Assembly: GCA_009731425.1 (NCBI GenBank)
Contig: AP018794.1
Span: 248,001-312,000 of the forward strand
Origin: Lachnospiraceae bacterium KM106-2
GTDB taxonomy: Bacteria > Bacillota > Clostridia > Lachnospirales > Lachnospiraceae
Reading direction: 5' to 3'
DNA length: 64,000 nt
The position numbers and the translations under genes were made by a program. Numbering within the stretch: position 1 is the first letter of the stretch; each line of letters opens with the position of its first letter. The notes beneath the pieces are model-generated. The model ran no database searches. It was not told the DNA's origin and worked only from the letters and a program-made list of their open reading frames with translations. Positions 1-8,957 of this stretch are shown one piece after another.

Positions 1-1842
1 TATAGCGTAAGTAGTAATAAAGAGTTCAGACGATTAGCACAGCAGTATAAGACAGAAGTTTCTACCTCTTTTGAAGATGAAATTCGAAATAAATATTGTG
101 CATTTATAGTTATTACGAGTGATGCAGATGGTAGATTTAAATTAGATTACTATCAAGGTGAATTTGAAAAATCCATTTTTGAAAATATAAATAATGAGGG
201 AAAAAATCATTTTTATGATGATTTTTATTTTGACAATGAGGATTACGCAGATGAATCGGGACAGGTAAACTTTAGTCCGGAGGAAAATGTGAAATCTCCT
301 TCCAATGTAACCTATCTCTTTGGAATTAAAAGAGATATGCCGGAAGATGATGCGTTAGGGTCTGCCTTTCATTATATGCAACGGGAAGTATCACAGGTAG
401 GTTATGCGATCATTTTGGCAATGGTTTTATTTGGATTCGCAATCATTGCCGCGATCATTCCTTATGATTATGAAAAGAAGATGGTTGGAGTAAGAAAATT
501 CTTAAAGATTCCATTTGAGTTTTTATGTATAGGATATTCTATATTGGCGATGATCATGGTGCTTATGATCGCCGAGGGATTTAGCATAATTTATTCAAAC
601 GAAGCAGCTAAGGAATTTTCATTAAATGCTTTTTCTATGGCGTTCTGGAATCGTATGTTCTATGTCGGTTCTTATCTATTGCTAGTACTTTTATTTGTTT
701 CAGCCATTGCAGGCATTGTATTGTTAAAGATGCTTTATAAAGATGGCATCTGGAACTATTTAAGAAATCGTAGTATTTGTTTAAAGATCCTTATTTGGTT
801 CAAGCATAGATTTAGTAATAAAATGAGACAGCTTAGCAGCATTGATTTTCAAGAAAAATATAATAAGAAACTGATCCTTATATTGATCGCCAATGGGGGA
901 ATTACCTTTATCTTATGTTGGATGTGGTTTTTCGGCGCATTCATAGCAATTATCTACAATGTTATTGTTGGTATCTATATTTTTAGAAGATGGACTTCGA
1001 TCCGAGATAACTATGGACGGATCATCGATGCAACAAGAATGATGGCAGAAGGTGAACTTGATTGTGAAATCACAGGAGAGGTTGCACCATTTGATGACTT
1101 GAGAAATGAGATGGAGGAGATCCAGACGGGATTTAAGAAAGCAGTCGATGCAGAAGTGAGAAGTCAGAGTATGAAAACGGAACTGATCACGAATGTCTCT
1201 CATGATCTAAAGACTCCGCTTACAACGATCATCACTTATGTTGATTTACTAAAGTCAGAGGATCTTACAAGTGCACAGAGAGAAGAATTCATTTCGATCA
1301 TTGATAAGAAGTCAAATCGTCTGAAAGTACTCATTGAGGACCTATTCGAGATGAGCAAGGCAACGAGTGGAAATATTAAATTTAATTATATGGATTTAGA
1401 TGTCGGCTGGTTGGTTAAGCAGGTATTACTTGAAAATGATGAAAAGATCAAAGCAGCTAATCTACAAGTTAGAATGGATGTTGAAGATAAATTGATGGTT
1501 CGATTAGATAGTCAGAAGACTTATCGGATCATTGAGAATTTGGTCTGCAATATTGCGAAGTATGCCATGAGAGATTCTAGAGTCTATGTAAGCGCGGTTC
1601 ATGAATTGGATCAAGTAGTGATCACCTTTAGAAATATGTCAGCAAGCGAGATAGATTATAACGGTGATGAGTTAGTAGAGCGGTTTGTACGTGGTGATAA
1701 ATCTAGAAATACAGAAGGATCAGGACTTGGACTTGGTATTGCTAAGACAATGACAGAACTTCAAGGTGGAAGCTTTAAAGTGAGAGTTGATGGCGATTTA
1801 TTTAAAGTCGTGTTATCATTCCCGGTATTAAGGAATTCATAG
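1..1842 (+). CDS. sensor histidine kinase (5' truncated by window edge)
   Basis: Membrane sensor kinase of a two-component system. The frame is open from base 1, so the true start lies upstream; the first ~96 visible codons look like the end of an extracytoplasmic sensor segment. Hydrophobic segments follow near bases 400-460, 520-600, 650-740 and 880-990, then a HAMP-like stretch. The HisKA H-box NVSHDLKTPL has its phospho-acceptor His at 1201-1203. The ATPase N-box (ENLVCNIAKYAM) is near 1536-1570 and the G-box GSGLGLGIA near 1717-1743. The RGDKSRN motif before the G-box is usual in VanS-like clostridial kinases. The partner regulator is presumably just outside the window. The stimulus cannot be inferred. 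Confidence 0.93.
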   Translation, partial: YSVSSNKEFRRLAQQYKTEVSTSFEDEIRNKYCAFIVITSDADGRFKLDYYQGEFEKSIFENINNEGKNHFYDDFYFDNEDYADESGQVNFSPEENVKSPSNVTYLFGIKRDMPEDDALGSAFHYMQREVSQVGYAIILAMVLFGFAIIAAIIPYDYEKKMVGVRKFLKIPFEFLCIGYSILAMIMVLMIAEGFSIIYSNEAAKEFSLNAFSMAFWNRMFYVGSYLLLVLLFVSAIAGIVLLKMLYKDGIWNYLRNRSICLKILIWFKHRFSNKMRQLSSIDFQEKYNKKLILILIANGGITFILCWMWFFGAFIAIIYNVIVGIYIFRRWTSIRDNYGRIIDATRMMAEGELDCEITGEVAPFDDLRNEMEEIQTGFKKAVDAEVRSQSMKTELITNVSHDLKTPLTTIITYVDLLKSEDLTSAQREEFISIIDKKSNRLKVLIEDLFEMSKATSGNIKFNYMDLDVGWLVKQVLLENDEKIKAANLQVRMDVEDKLMVRLDSQKTYRIIENLVCNIAKYAMRDSRVYVSAVHELDQVVITFRNMSASEIDYNGDELVERFVRGDKSRNTEGSGLGLGIAKTMTELQGGSFKVRVDGDLFKVVLSFPVLRNS

Positions 1843-1884
1843 AAAGTTGGTATATTGAAACACTAAGTTATAGATACTAATAGC

Positions 1885-2286
1885 ATGATGAAGACGTTTA
1901 TTAAGAACTTTTTATTATGCGGATTTCTAGGATGGTGTCTGGAATGTTTCTGGACCGGATTGGCCTCTATACTAGAGCATAAGAATCGAAAGCTCATTTG
2001 TTCCACATCTGTATGGATGTTTCCAATATACGGGATGGCGGCAATCATTTATCCAATCAGTAGGATGCTGAAAGGGTTTCATGTGATTTGGCGAGGAGGA
2101 ATTTACATGCTCAGTATTTTTGGAGTTGAATTTGTAGCAGGAACAATACTAAAACATTTTGATGCCTGTCCTTGGGATTACAGTAAGGCAAAATATAATG
2201 TAAAAGGCGTCATTCGGTTGGATTATGCACCAGTATGGTTTGTGGCCGGATTACTCTATGAAAAAATATTAGAATGGTTAAATTGA
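1885..2286 (+). CDS. small PF06541-type (putative ABC-transporter type IV/CmpB) membrane protein
   Basis: 133-residue integral membrane protein with about four hydrophobic segments. The C-terminal signature WDYS..KYNVKG.I.LDYAPVWF..GLLYEKI matches what I know of the PF06541 family of Firmicutes; its transport role has only been proposed by annotation. It starts 42 nt after the kinase stop and probably shares its transcript. Two adjacent ATG codons (1885, 1888) are possible starts and the ribosome site is weak. A clear terminator follows directly. The function in this organism is unknown. Confidence 0.75.
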   Translation: MMKTFIKNFLLCGFLGWCLECFWTGLASILEHKNRKLICSTSVWMFPIYGMAAIIYPISRMLKGFHVIWRGGIYMLSIFGVEFVAGTILKHFDACPWDYSKAKYNVKGVIRLDYAPVWFVAGLLYEKILEWLN

Positions 2287-2294
2287 TCGAAAGG

Positions 2295-2324
2295 GAAGTG
2301 TTACTTGTGTAGCACTTCTTTTTT
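2295..2324 (+). terminator. rho-independent terminator
   Basis: Stem GAAGTGTTAC / GTAGCACTTC (10 bp, one G-U pair) with loop TTGT, then six T. It ends the kinase-PF06541 transcript, and shows that an in-frame ATG at 2305 inside the hairpin is not the start of the next gene. Confidence 0.85.
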
Positions 2325-2436
2325 CGTTATAATTATGATTAGAAGTGTAATTGTCCGAATAGAATATAAAAACATGCCTAGGAAGAATCATGATGGAGTA
2401 CGAAAGAACCAGATTAGGAAAGAAGGGATGTTGCTT

Positions 2437-3048
2437 ATGTTCAAAAAGAAAGAATTTGTTTCAAAGGTAATGGATTCTGGTTTTATTTTTATCGACCGGC
2501 AGACGAAAGAGAAAGCATTGCTTGAATTTAACGTGGAGAAAATACCAAATACACCTTTTTATTATAGCCTATTTGAAAAAGAATGGGGATATGGTGACGA
2601 GATGCGAAATTGGATCAAAGCGGTTAAAGGCTTAAAAGGAAGCAAGCTTACGATGATTGTATCGGATGACCTATTTGAATCAGATCAAATCTTGATCCGG
2701 AAATTCTTTAAGACATATGGAAAGATAAAGAAGATTGAGTTTGTGACGCCGAATCAGTATTTGAGTGGTGTGGAAACAAACTATATTGCAATTACACAGA
2801 GTAACCGGGCATTGACTGCAAGTTATATCAAAGATGGTCAAGTCTGGAACAAAAAATATTACGATGTACATAATTATTTGTTGGGAGAGGTCATTGAAGA
2901 GATCAAAGGCAAGAACTCAGAATGTGAATACCAGCAAGTACCCATCCTTTATAATGGATTTTACTGTGACATGGAGAATGCTGTGCACGTAACGAAAGAA
3001 GACATTTTAAATCATTATATAGATAGATATAGTAACGATAAAATGTAA
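2437..3048 (+). CDS. hypothetical protein
   Basis: About 203 residues (MFKKKEFVSK...), soluble, charged, with no signal peptide or membrane helix. I do not recognise a family. The frame is open further upstream to 2305, but that ATG lies in a terminator. ATG 2437 has GAAGGG nine bases upstream, while ATG 2428 would abut that site, so 2437 is preferred. The central strand-helix pattern (LTMIVSDDLFESDQILIRKF) could be a small alpha/beta domain. It lies 24 nt before the methyltransferase gene and is probably co-transcribed with it. Confidence 0.6.
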   Translation: MFKKKEFVSKVMDSGFIFIDRQTKEKALLEFNVEKIPNTPFYYSLFEKEWGYGDEMRNWIKAVKGLKGSKLTMIVSDDLFESDQILIRKFFKTYGKIKKIEFVTPNQYLSGVETNYIAITQSNRALTASYIKDGQVWNKKYYDVHNYLLGEVIEEIKGKNSECEYQQVPILYNGFYCDMENAVHVTKEDILNHYIDRYSNDKM

Positions 3049-3072
3049 AATAAAGAGTTGGAGATACGAAAG

Positions 3073-4278
3073 ATGAGTAAAGCAATAGTAGCACTAAAAA
3101 AAGGTGAAGGAAGAACAATTAAAGCAGGGGGAGCATGGGTCTACGACAATGAGATCGATACGATCACGGGACATTTTGAGAATGGCGATCTTGTATTCGT
3201 TCATGATTTTGATGGATATCCAATGGGAGTTGGTTTCATCAATACCAAGTCTAAGATAACGGTTCGAATGATGACCCGTCACGAGGATCAGGAGATTGAT
3301 GCCGCCTTCCTAAAAATGCGAGTAAGAGATGCCTGGGAATATCGAAAGAAAACAGTAGATACGAGCAGCTGTCGTATTATATTTGGAGAGGCAGATTTTC
3401 TTCCTGGTATCGTGATTGATAAATATGCTGATGTTTTAGTGGTAGAGTCACTAGCACTTGGAATCGACCGCATGAAAGAGACGATCATCCAGGCGCTAAA
3501 AGAAGTATTAGAAGAGGATGGAATCATCATTCGTGGTATATATGAACGAAGTGATGCGAAAGTCCGCTTACAGGAAGGAATGGAACGTGTCAAAGGCTTT
3601 ATCGGAGAATCATTTGATACGAAGGTTGAGATCGTAGAAAATGGAGTGCGCTATCAGGTAGACGTACAGGATGGACAAAAGACCGGCTTCTTTTTAGATC
3701 AGAAGTATAATCGTCAATCCATCCATAAGATCTGCAAAGATGCAAAAGTATTAGATTGCTTTACACATACCGGATCTTTTGCATTAAATGCAGGAATTGC
3801 TGGTGCAAAGAGTGTTCTTGGAGTAGATGCTTCTGAACTGGGAGTTGCTCAGGCAAGAGAAAACGCAAAGTTGAATGGATTAGAGGACCGTGTATCCTTT
3901 CAATGTGCGGATGTATTCGATCTGTTACCAGAGTTAGAAGAGAAAGGTGAGAAATTCGATGTTGTGATCCTTGATCCTCCAGCCTTTACGAAATCAAGAA
4001 GTTCGATCAAGAATGCCGTGAAAGGTTACCGTGAGATTAATTTGCGTGCCATGAAGTTAGTTAAGGATGGAGGTTTCTTAGCAACTTGTTCTTGTTCTCA
4101 TTTCATGGATTATGAATTGTTCACACAGACGATCGGTCAGGCAGCAAGAAATGTACATAAGAGATTACGTCAGGTAGAATATCGCACTCAAGCTGCGGAT
4201 CATCCAATTTTATGGTCTGGGGATGAAGCATCTTATTATTTGAAGTTTTATATTTTCCAGGTGGTGGATGAGAAATAA
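3073..4278 (+). CDS. rlmI: class I SAM-dependent rRNA methyltransferase, RlmI-like (PUA + methyltransferase)
   Basis: Probable 23S rRNA m5C methyltransferase (401 aa). The N-terminal ~75 residues fit a PUA domain (LKKGEGRTIKAGGAWVYDNE), followed by an RlmI-type middle domain and a Rossmann methyltransferase core. SAM motif I is LDCFTHTGSFALNAG (about base 3750), VLGVDAS follows, and motif IV VILDPPAFTKS is near 3965-3995. The motif VI region ATCSCSHFM holds the paired cysteines of the catalytic site. ATG 3073 is chosen because GGAG lies nine bases upstream; the frame is open to a TTG at 3058. ATC makes up over half of its Ile codons by hand count, unlike the island that follows. Family assignment is strong; the exact modified base is inferred. 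Confidence 0.88.
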   Translation: MSKAIVALKKGEGRTIKAGGAWVYDNEIDTITGHFENGDLVFVHDFDGYPMGVGFINTKSKITVRMMTRHEDQEIDAAFLKMRVRDAWEYRKKTVDTSSCRIIFGEADFLPGIVIDKYADVLVVESLALGIDRMKETIIQALKEVLEEDGIIIRGIYERSDAKVRLQEGMERVKGFIGESFDTKVEIVENGVRYQVDVQDGQKTGFFLDQKYNRQSIHKICKDAKVLDCFTHTGSFALNAGIAGAKSVLGVDASELGVAQARENAKLNGLEDRVSFQCADVFDLLPELEEKGEKFDVVILDPPAFTKSRSSIKNAVKGYREINLRAMKLVKDGGFLATCSCSHFMDYELFTQTIGQAARNVHKRLRQVEYRTQAADHPILWSGDEASYYLKFYIFQVVDEK

Positions 4279-4663
4279 AAGTGAAAAAATGGAGTAGATG
4301 CTTGATTTTACAAGGAACACAGCGATTTGCATGAAAAATGAAAATTATCGTATCTTATCGCAAAATGACGTAAATTTTTAATCAATTGGTGCAGTAAAAA
4401 CCGTATATTTGCGGAAAACTAGTAGTAACAAAATGGTGTAGTAGAAAATAACAAAAATCTCAAAGTGAGGACTTGGACCTGCACTTATTCTTAAGTGCTT
4501 GTTATTAGAAATTTCATTTCACTAAGGTTTGGTGAACTAATTAATATGATAAACCATCTTTGAGTGAAATCGTGCATTTCTCAAAGAGAATAAAAATAAA
4601 ATGAAGGTAATAGAGGTTGTATCACTATTTAGTGAACAGCCTCTTTTGCATATTATTAGAAAT
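4279..4663. other. 385-nt gene-free stretch with three hairpins
   Basis: No convincing ORF. It holds a perfect 7-bp hairpin GCACTTA/TAAGTGC (4481-4498), a longer fold closed by ATTTCACT/AGTGAAAT (4516-4570) with inner TGGT/ACCA pairs, and a bulged 13-bp hairpin (4613-4643) followed by four T. The last could end transcription from either side. The 13-mer TTATTAGAAATTT occurs at 4502 and 4653, bracketing the structures. This is the left edge of the redox island. Confidence 0.5.
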
Positions 4664-5518
4664 TTATTGGCTTAAAAACTTTGTTCTATTAAATAGGAGG
4701 TTAAATTTCTTATTAGAACTTTGTTTTATGCAAATGTAAAAGGTTGCAGTAGCCTCTTCATCCAATAAAGGGAGAATGACACGATTCGGTATTTTTCCAA
4801 CGCTTTTCATTACCAGGTTGGAGGTAAAGGAAGGAAAAGCTGAAGCTCGTGCCAGTACATCTAGTGTTTCTGCTTCGTGCTGAATAAGAAAATGGGTGTG
4901 AGGCATTTTCTCTTTATGAAGCTTGCTCCAAAAACCAATTTCTGAAAATAATAACATACTTTCACCGTCAAGTTCGCTCATATAGATTCCTTTGTGTCCG
5001 CATAGAGGATGAGCAGGAGGAAGAGATACATATAACTGTTCTTCACAATATTTATGACTGTAAATATTATTGTCTTCCAAGGGCTCTGGCAGAATGACAA
5101 TCTGATAAGTATCATCCATTAAGCCTTTCTTTAATTCTTCAATATCTCTTATTTCGGAGGACATGGTCATATTTGGAAAGGTTCGGGAAACGATAGGAGT
5201 CAGCATCCATAAAGGTGCAGGTGCACATGAGGCAATATTAATGGTGTGCCTGCTTCTTTCCAGCGTGTTTAAACGCTGAACCATAATGTCAGCTTCTTTT
5301 AATACATTTCGTGCACATTCCACTGCTAGTTCGCCACTCTCGTTCAATGTCATTTTATTTTTCAGACGATCAAATAATGGAAATCCCAATTCTTCTTCTA
5401 ATTTCTGAATAGAGCGACTTAAGGTAGGCTGTGAAATGTGAAGGTGTTCTGCTGCTAATGATAGAGTACCATATTCTGTAATTGCTACTAAATGTTCCAG
5501 CTGATATATTTCAAACAT
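4664..5518 (-). CDS. LysR-family transcriptional regulator
   Basis: 284-residue LysR regulator. The N-terminal winged HTH is typical (AAEHLHISQPTLSRSIQKLE, residues ~22-41), with an effector-binding domain of two Rossmann-like lobes from ~90 on. It is divergent from the aldo/keto reductase at 5646 across 127 nt containing an inverted repeat, the usual arrangement for a LysR regulator controlling its neighbour. The ligand is unknown; the neighbouring reductases suggest an aldehyde, quinone or electrophile signal, which is inference. Confidence 0.92.
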   Translation of the reverse strand: MFEIYQLEHLVAITEYGTLSLAAEHLHISQPTLSRSIQKLEEELGFPLFDRLKNKMTLNESGELAVECARNVLKEADIMVQRLNTLERSRHTINIASCAPAPLWMLTPIVSRTFPNMTMSSEIRDIEELKKGLMDDTYQIVILPEPLEDNNIYSHKYCEEQLYVSLPPAHPLCGHKGIYMSELDGESMLLFSEIGFWSKLHKEKMPHTHFLIQHEAETLDVLARASAFPSFTSNLVMKSVGKIPNRVILPLLDEEATATFYICIKQSSNKKFNLLFNRTKFLSQ

Positions 5519-5557
5519 AAGATACCTCCTTTATATTTCAGTATTCATATACTGCAT

Positions 5558-5584
5558 AGTACATTCTACTATTTGCATTGTACT
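5558..5584. promoter_or_regulatory. inverted repeat, candidate LysR operator
   Basis: AGTACA and TGTACT separated by 15 nt in the space between divergent LysR and reductase genes, just upstream of a candidate promoter. The arms are perfect; the role is inferred from position. Confidence 0.45.
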
Positions 5585-5585
5585 T

Positions 5586-5614
5586 TTGCAATAGAAACGG
5601 TTATGATTTATGCA
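5586..5614 (+). promoter_or_regulatory. candidate promoter of the redox operon
   Basis: TTGCAA, 17-nt spacer, TATGCA, located 32 nt before the aldo/keto reductase ATG. The -10 box is imperfect, so confidence is modest. Confidence 0.4.
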
Positions 5615-5645
5615 TAAGATGAAAGAAAAAACAGAGGGAAAATGA

Positions 5646-6497
5646 ATGCAGTTTACAACATTGAATAATGGAGTAGTAATTCCATTACTTGGATTTGGAA
5701 CATTTCAAATCCCAAATTCAAAAGACTGTGAGGCGTGTGTAGCATATGCCATCGAATGTGGATATCGGCTGATTGATACGGCATCCCTTTATAAAAATGA
5801 AGAGTCCATAGGCAGTGCAGTACTTCATTCCGGAATAAAGAGGGAAGATATGATACTGACATCAAAGGTCTGGCCTCAAGATCATGGATATGAAAACACA
5901 TTACAGGCATTTGAACAGTCAAGAAAAAATCTTGGAGTGGATTATATTGACCTTTATATGATTCATCAGCCATATGGAGATTACTATGGCTCCTGGCGTG
6001 CGATGGAGAAACTGTTGCAGGAAGGTTTGGTAAAGGCAATTGGAGTATGTAACTTCTCAGCAGAGCGATTAGTTGATTTTTGTATGAATCAGGAAGTGAT
6101 GCCAGCAATTAACCAGGTAGAAATTCATCCTTTTTTCCAACAGAAGGATTTGATAGAGATTATGGAAAAATATCAGATTCATCAGGAAGCTTGGGGACCT
6201 CTTTGTGAAGGACAGATGGGAATATTTGATAATCCGACATTAAAAAAAATTGCGGATGAATATGACAAAACAGTAGCACAGATTATAAATCGCTGGCACA
6301 TACAAAAAGGAAATATCATAATTCCAAGAAGTGTTCAGAAGTCTCATATTTTTGAAAATATTAGTATATGGGACTTCGAATTAAGTGAAAAAGATATGTA
6401 TCGCATAGAACTAATGGATTTAGGTCATAGCGAAATCATAGACCATTGTAAACCATCCACAGCAAAGTGGATCAATGAATGGAAGATTCACGATTAA
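5646..6497 (+). CDS. aldo/keto reductase
   Basis: NAD(P)H-dependent reductase of carbonyl compounds, 283 aa, TIM-barrel AKR fold. The catalytic tetrad is visible as Asp44 (LIDTA), Tyr49, Lys74 (SKVW) and His107 (IHQP). The GVCNFS motif is also present, as is the cofactor-site stretch IIIPRS near the C-terminus. First gene of a run of same-strand genes to 13.1 kb and divergent from a LysR regulator. Its Ile codons are mostly ATT/ATA (about 5 ATC of 31 by hand count), unlike the upstream methyltransferase. Substrate unknown. Confidence 0.93.
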   Translation: MQFTTLNNGVVIPLLGFGTFQIPNSKDCEACVAYAIECGYRLIDTASLYKNEESIGSAVLHSGIKREDMILTSKVWPQDHGYENTLQAFEQSRKNLGVDYIDLYMIHQPYGDYYGSWRAMEKLLQEGLVKAIGVCNFSAERLVDFCMNQEVMPAINQVEIHPFFQQKDLIEIMEKYQIHQEAWGPLCEGQMGIFDNPTLKKIADEYDKTVAQIINRWHIQKGNIIIPRSVQKSHIFENISIWDFELSEKDMYRIELMDLGHSEIIDHCKPSTAKWINEWKIHD

Positions 6498-6513
6498 GAA
6501 AAGGAGGAAGCAA

Positions 6514-7224
6514 ATGTATACAGATGAATTTAAAGTAACGGATCCAGAATTTGCAGAACTATTTGAAAAATTTGCTTATCAGGAAGTCATCCACGAAGAA
6601 GGCAAAGGATTAGAGGAAAAGACCAGATACATGGCTATTCTGGCTACCTTAATAGGGTGTCAGGGAGCAGAATTGTATCGGGAAGTTTTGAAGGAAGCAT
6701 TGTCAGATGCTCTTACACCTGTTGAAGCAAAAGAGATTGTTTATCAGGCTGTGGCTTATCTTGGCATTGGCAGAGTTTTTCCTTTCCTAAGAATTACGAA
6801 TGAAATATTGAAAGAGAACAAAGTTGAACTTCCATTACCTGGACAGGCAACTACCACAGAGAAAACCCGTCTAGAAAAAGGAAATCAGACACAGGTGGAA
6901 ATCTTTGGAGAGCAGATGCGCGGATATCAGAACATGGGTCCAGAAGAGACAAGACATATCAGCAAATGGCTTGCAGATAACTGCTTTGGAGATTATTACA
7001 CAAGAACAGGGCTTGATTATAAACAAAGAGAAATGATTACATTCTGCTTCCTTGCAGCGCAGGGAACAGAAGTACAGCTCAAAGGACATATTAATGGAAA
7101 TATTCTTGTGGGAAATGACAGACAGTTTTTAATCAATGTGGTATCTCAATGTATGCCTTATATTGGATACCCAAGAACATTGAATGCACTTCGCTGTATC
7201 AGTGAAGCATTAGATCAAAAGTAA
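6514..7224 (+). CDS. carboxymuconolactone decarboxylase (CMD) family protein
   Basis: 236-residue all-helical protein with two CMD-like repeats (about residues 15-95 and 150-234). Recognisable segments are LTPVEAKEIVYQAVAYLGIGR in the first and EMITFCFLAAQG, with His191 after it, in the second. The AhpD-type CxxC pair is absent, so peroxidase-reductase activity is doubtful. Start ATG 6514 has AAGGAGG seven bases upstream; the frame is open to 6475, overlapping the previous gene. CMD proteins often neighbour aldo/keto reductases and cupins in such clusters; the reaction here is unknown. Confidence 0.85.
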   Translation: MYTDEFKVTDPEFAELFEKFAYQEVIHEEGKGLEEKTRYMAILATLIGCQGAELYREVLKEALSDALTPVEAKEIVYQAVAYLGIGRVFPFLRITNEILKENKVELPLPGQATTTEKTRLEKGNQTQVEIFGEQMRGYQNMGPEETRHISKWLADNCFGDYYTRTGLDYKQREMITFCFLAAQGTEVQLKGHINGNILVGNDRQFLINVVSQCMPYIGYPRTLNALRCISEALDQK

Positions 7225-7240
7225 AAGGAAGGAGATCATC

Positions 7241-7654
7241 ATGAGCACTTTAGAAGAAATCAAGAAGGAAAGTCCATTTCCAGTTGGAGAAGAAAACACT
7301 GCCTATGTACAGTACTTTGTAGGGAAAAGCTATCTGGCTGGACTTAATATGGAGCAGGTTCCAGTAGCAAATGTTACATTTGAACCAGCCTGCAGGAATA
7401 ACTGGCATATCCATCATAAAGGTGGACAGATTTTACTTTGCACAGCAGGAAGAGGTTATTATCAGGAATGGGGCAAAGAGCCACAGGAGCTTCATCGTGG
7501 TGATGTTGTAAATATTCCACCAGAGGTTAAACACTGGCATGGGGCAGCACCAGACAGCTGGTTTTCACATATTGCGTTGTCAGTCCCAGCAGAAGACGGT
7601 TCTTGCGAATGGTGTGAAGCTGTATCAGATGAAGATTATAACAAATTAAAGTAA
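7241..7654 (+). CDS. cupin-domain protein
   Basis: 137-residue single-domain cupin. Motif 1 is WHIHHKGGQILLCTAGRGYY, giving His56, His58 and Gln63 as metal-ligand candidates; motif 2 HRGDVVNIPPEVKHWHGA gives His98, with His100 nearby. It follows the CMD gene by 16 nt with a GGAGAT ribosome site. Cupin plus CMD plus aldo/keto reductase is a recurrent bacterial gene set. The likely role is metal-dependent binding or isomerisation of a small carbonyl compound, but the substrate is unknown. Confidence 0.88.
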   Translation: MSTLEEIKKESPFPVGEENTAYVQYFVGKSYLAGLNMEQVPVANVTFEPACRNNWHIHHKGGQILLCTAGRGYYQEWGKEPQELHRGDVVNIPPEVKHWHGAAPDSWFSHIALSVPAEDGSCEWCEAVSDEDYNKLK

Positions 7655-7677
7655 GATTAAGAAAGCGAGGATTTAAC

Positions 7678-8868
7678 ATGAGTTTTATTTATTCAGTACC
7701 AACAAAAGCATTAGTAGGAGCAGGTCAGTTACAGAATCTGCATAATGAAATTAACAATCCAATGGGATGCGTTCAGGGAAAGAAAGCCTTAGTCGTTATT
7801 TCTAATGGTAAATCTACGAAAACAAATGGCTCTTTAGATAAGTTAGAGGAACAGTTAAAGTTAGCAAATGTAGAATATGTTATCTTTGATAAGGTTGCAT
7901 CTAATCCATTAAAAGCAACGGTTGAAGAAGGTGGAAAGTTTGCAAAAGAGAATGGCTGTGACTTCGTTGTAGCATTAGGTGGTGGAAGTGTAATTGATGC
8001 TGGAAAAGCAATTGGCTTAATGGCAACAAATGAAAGCGATGATCTTTGGGATTATGTCATGTTCGGAACAGGTAAGAAACAGTGGCCACCAGTTCCAGCA
8101 CTTCCAATCGTTGCAATTCCAACAACTGCTGGAACAGGATCTGAAACAGATGGTGGTGCAGTCATCACAAATCCAGAAACTGATGAAAAAACAGGCGTTA
8201 TGGGAGCAGGCACAACACCAGTTCTTGCTGTTGTAGATGCAGAGCTTATGACAACTGTACCAGCAAAATTCAAAGCATTCCAGGGATTTGATGCATTGTT
8301 CCACAGTACAGAAGGCTTTATCTCAAATAAGAGACAGGAAATGAGCAAGATGGTTGCAAGTGAAGCAATCAGAAATGTAAGTGCAAATCTTGTAAAGACA
8401 ATTAAAGAGCCAACAGATATTGAGGCTATGGAAAAGGTTGCATTTGCAAGCTACTTATCAGGAATCCAGATGATGGTTGGTTCTTGTACAAGTGCTCACC
8501 CATTAGAGCATGCATTAAGTGCATATCATCATGAATTAGCTCATGGAGCAGGACTTATCATGATTTCCAAAGCATATTACAGCTTCTTCATCGAGAAACA
8601 TGTTTGCGATGACAGATTTATTGAGATGGCACAGCTTATGGGTATGAAGGATGCTTCCAAACCGGAAGACTTTATTACAATGCTTGTGAAATTACAGGAA
8701 GACTGTGGCGTAGCAGATCTTAAGATGTCTGATTATGGAATCACAACAGATGAATTCCCTAAAATGGCACAGAATGCAATGGATACACTTGGTGTAAACT
8801 TTGCAAATGATATGGTTCCATTAAGCATCGAGGATTGTGTAAAGATTTATACAGAGTCTTATAAGTAA
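7678..8868 (+). CDS. iron-containing alcohol dehydrogenase
   Basis: 396-residue group III (Fe-type) alcohol dehydrogenase. The nucleotide-binding motif ALGGGSVIDAGKA is at ~99-111 and TTAGTGSE at ~149-156. Metal ligands can be proposed as Asp205 and His209 (FDALFHSTE), His274 (AHPLEH) and His289 (LAHGAG), matching the D-H-H-H pattern of the family. It interconverts aldehydes or ketones and alcohols with NAD(P)H. A paralogue lies at 18447. Last gene before a terminator at 8893, although the same-strand run continues. Confidence 0.94.
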   Translation: MSFIYSVPTKALVGAGQLQNLHNEINNPMGCVQGKKALVVISNGKSTKTNGSLDKLEEQLKLANVEYVIFDKVASNPLKATVEEGGKFAKENGCDFVVALGGGSVIDAGKAIGLMATNESDDLWDYVMFGTGKKQWPPVPALPIVAIPTTAGTGSETDGGAVITNPETDEKTGVMGAGTTPVLAVVDAELMTTVPAKFKAFQGFDALFHSTEGFISNKRQEMSKMVASEAIRNVSANLVKTIKEPTDIEAMEKVAFASYLSGIQMMVGSCTSAHPLEHALSAYHHELAHGAGLIMISKAYYSFFIEKHVCDDRFIEMAQLMGMKDASKPEDFITMLVKLQEDCGVADLKMSDYGITTDEFPKMAQNAMDTLGVNFANDMVPLSIEDCVKIYTESYK

Positions 8869-8892
8869 AAAATAACAGTTAAGAAAATAGAC

Positions 8893-8934
8893 AGCCTGTG
8901 TTTGCCGTTGCGTGCGACTTGCACAGGCTTTTTT
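8893..8934 (+). terminator. rho-independent terminator
   Basis: Perfect 8-bp stem AGCCTGTG / CACAGGCT with a 21-nt loop, followed by six T, directly after the alcohol dehydrogenase. The large loop makes it weaker than its neighbours, so partial read-through into the flavoprotein gene is possible. Confidence 0.75.
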
Positions 8935-8957
8935 AAAGAAAAAGGAGATTCACAAAG

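Noticed and set aside
2305..2436. Upstream extension of the 2437 gene to an ATG at 2305
   Set aside because: The ATG lies in the loop of a clear terminator hairpin (2295-2324) and has no ribosome site.
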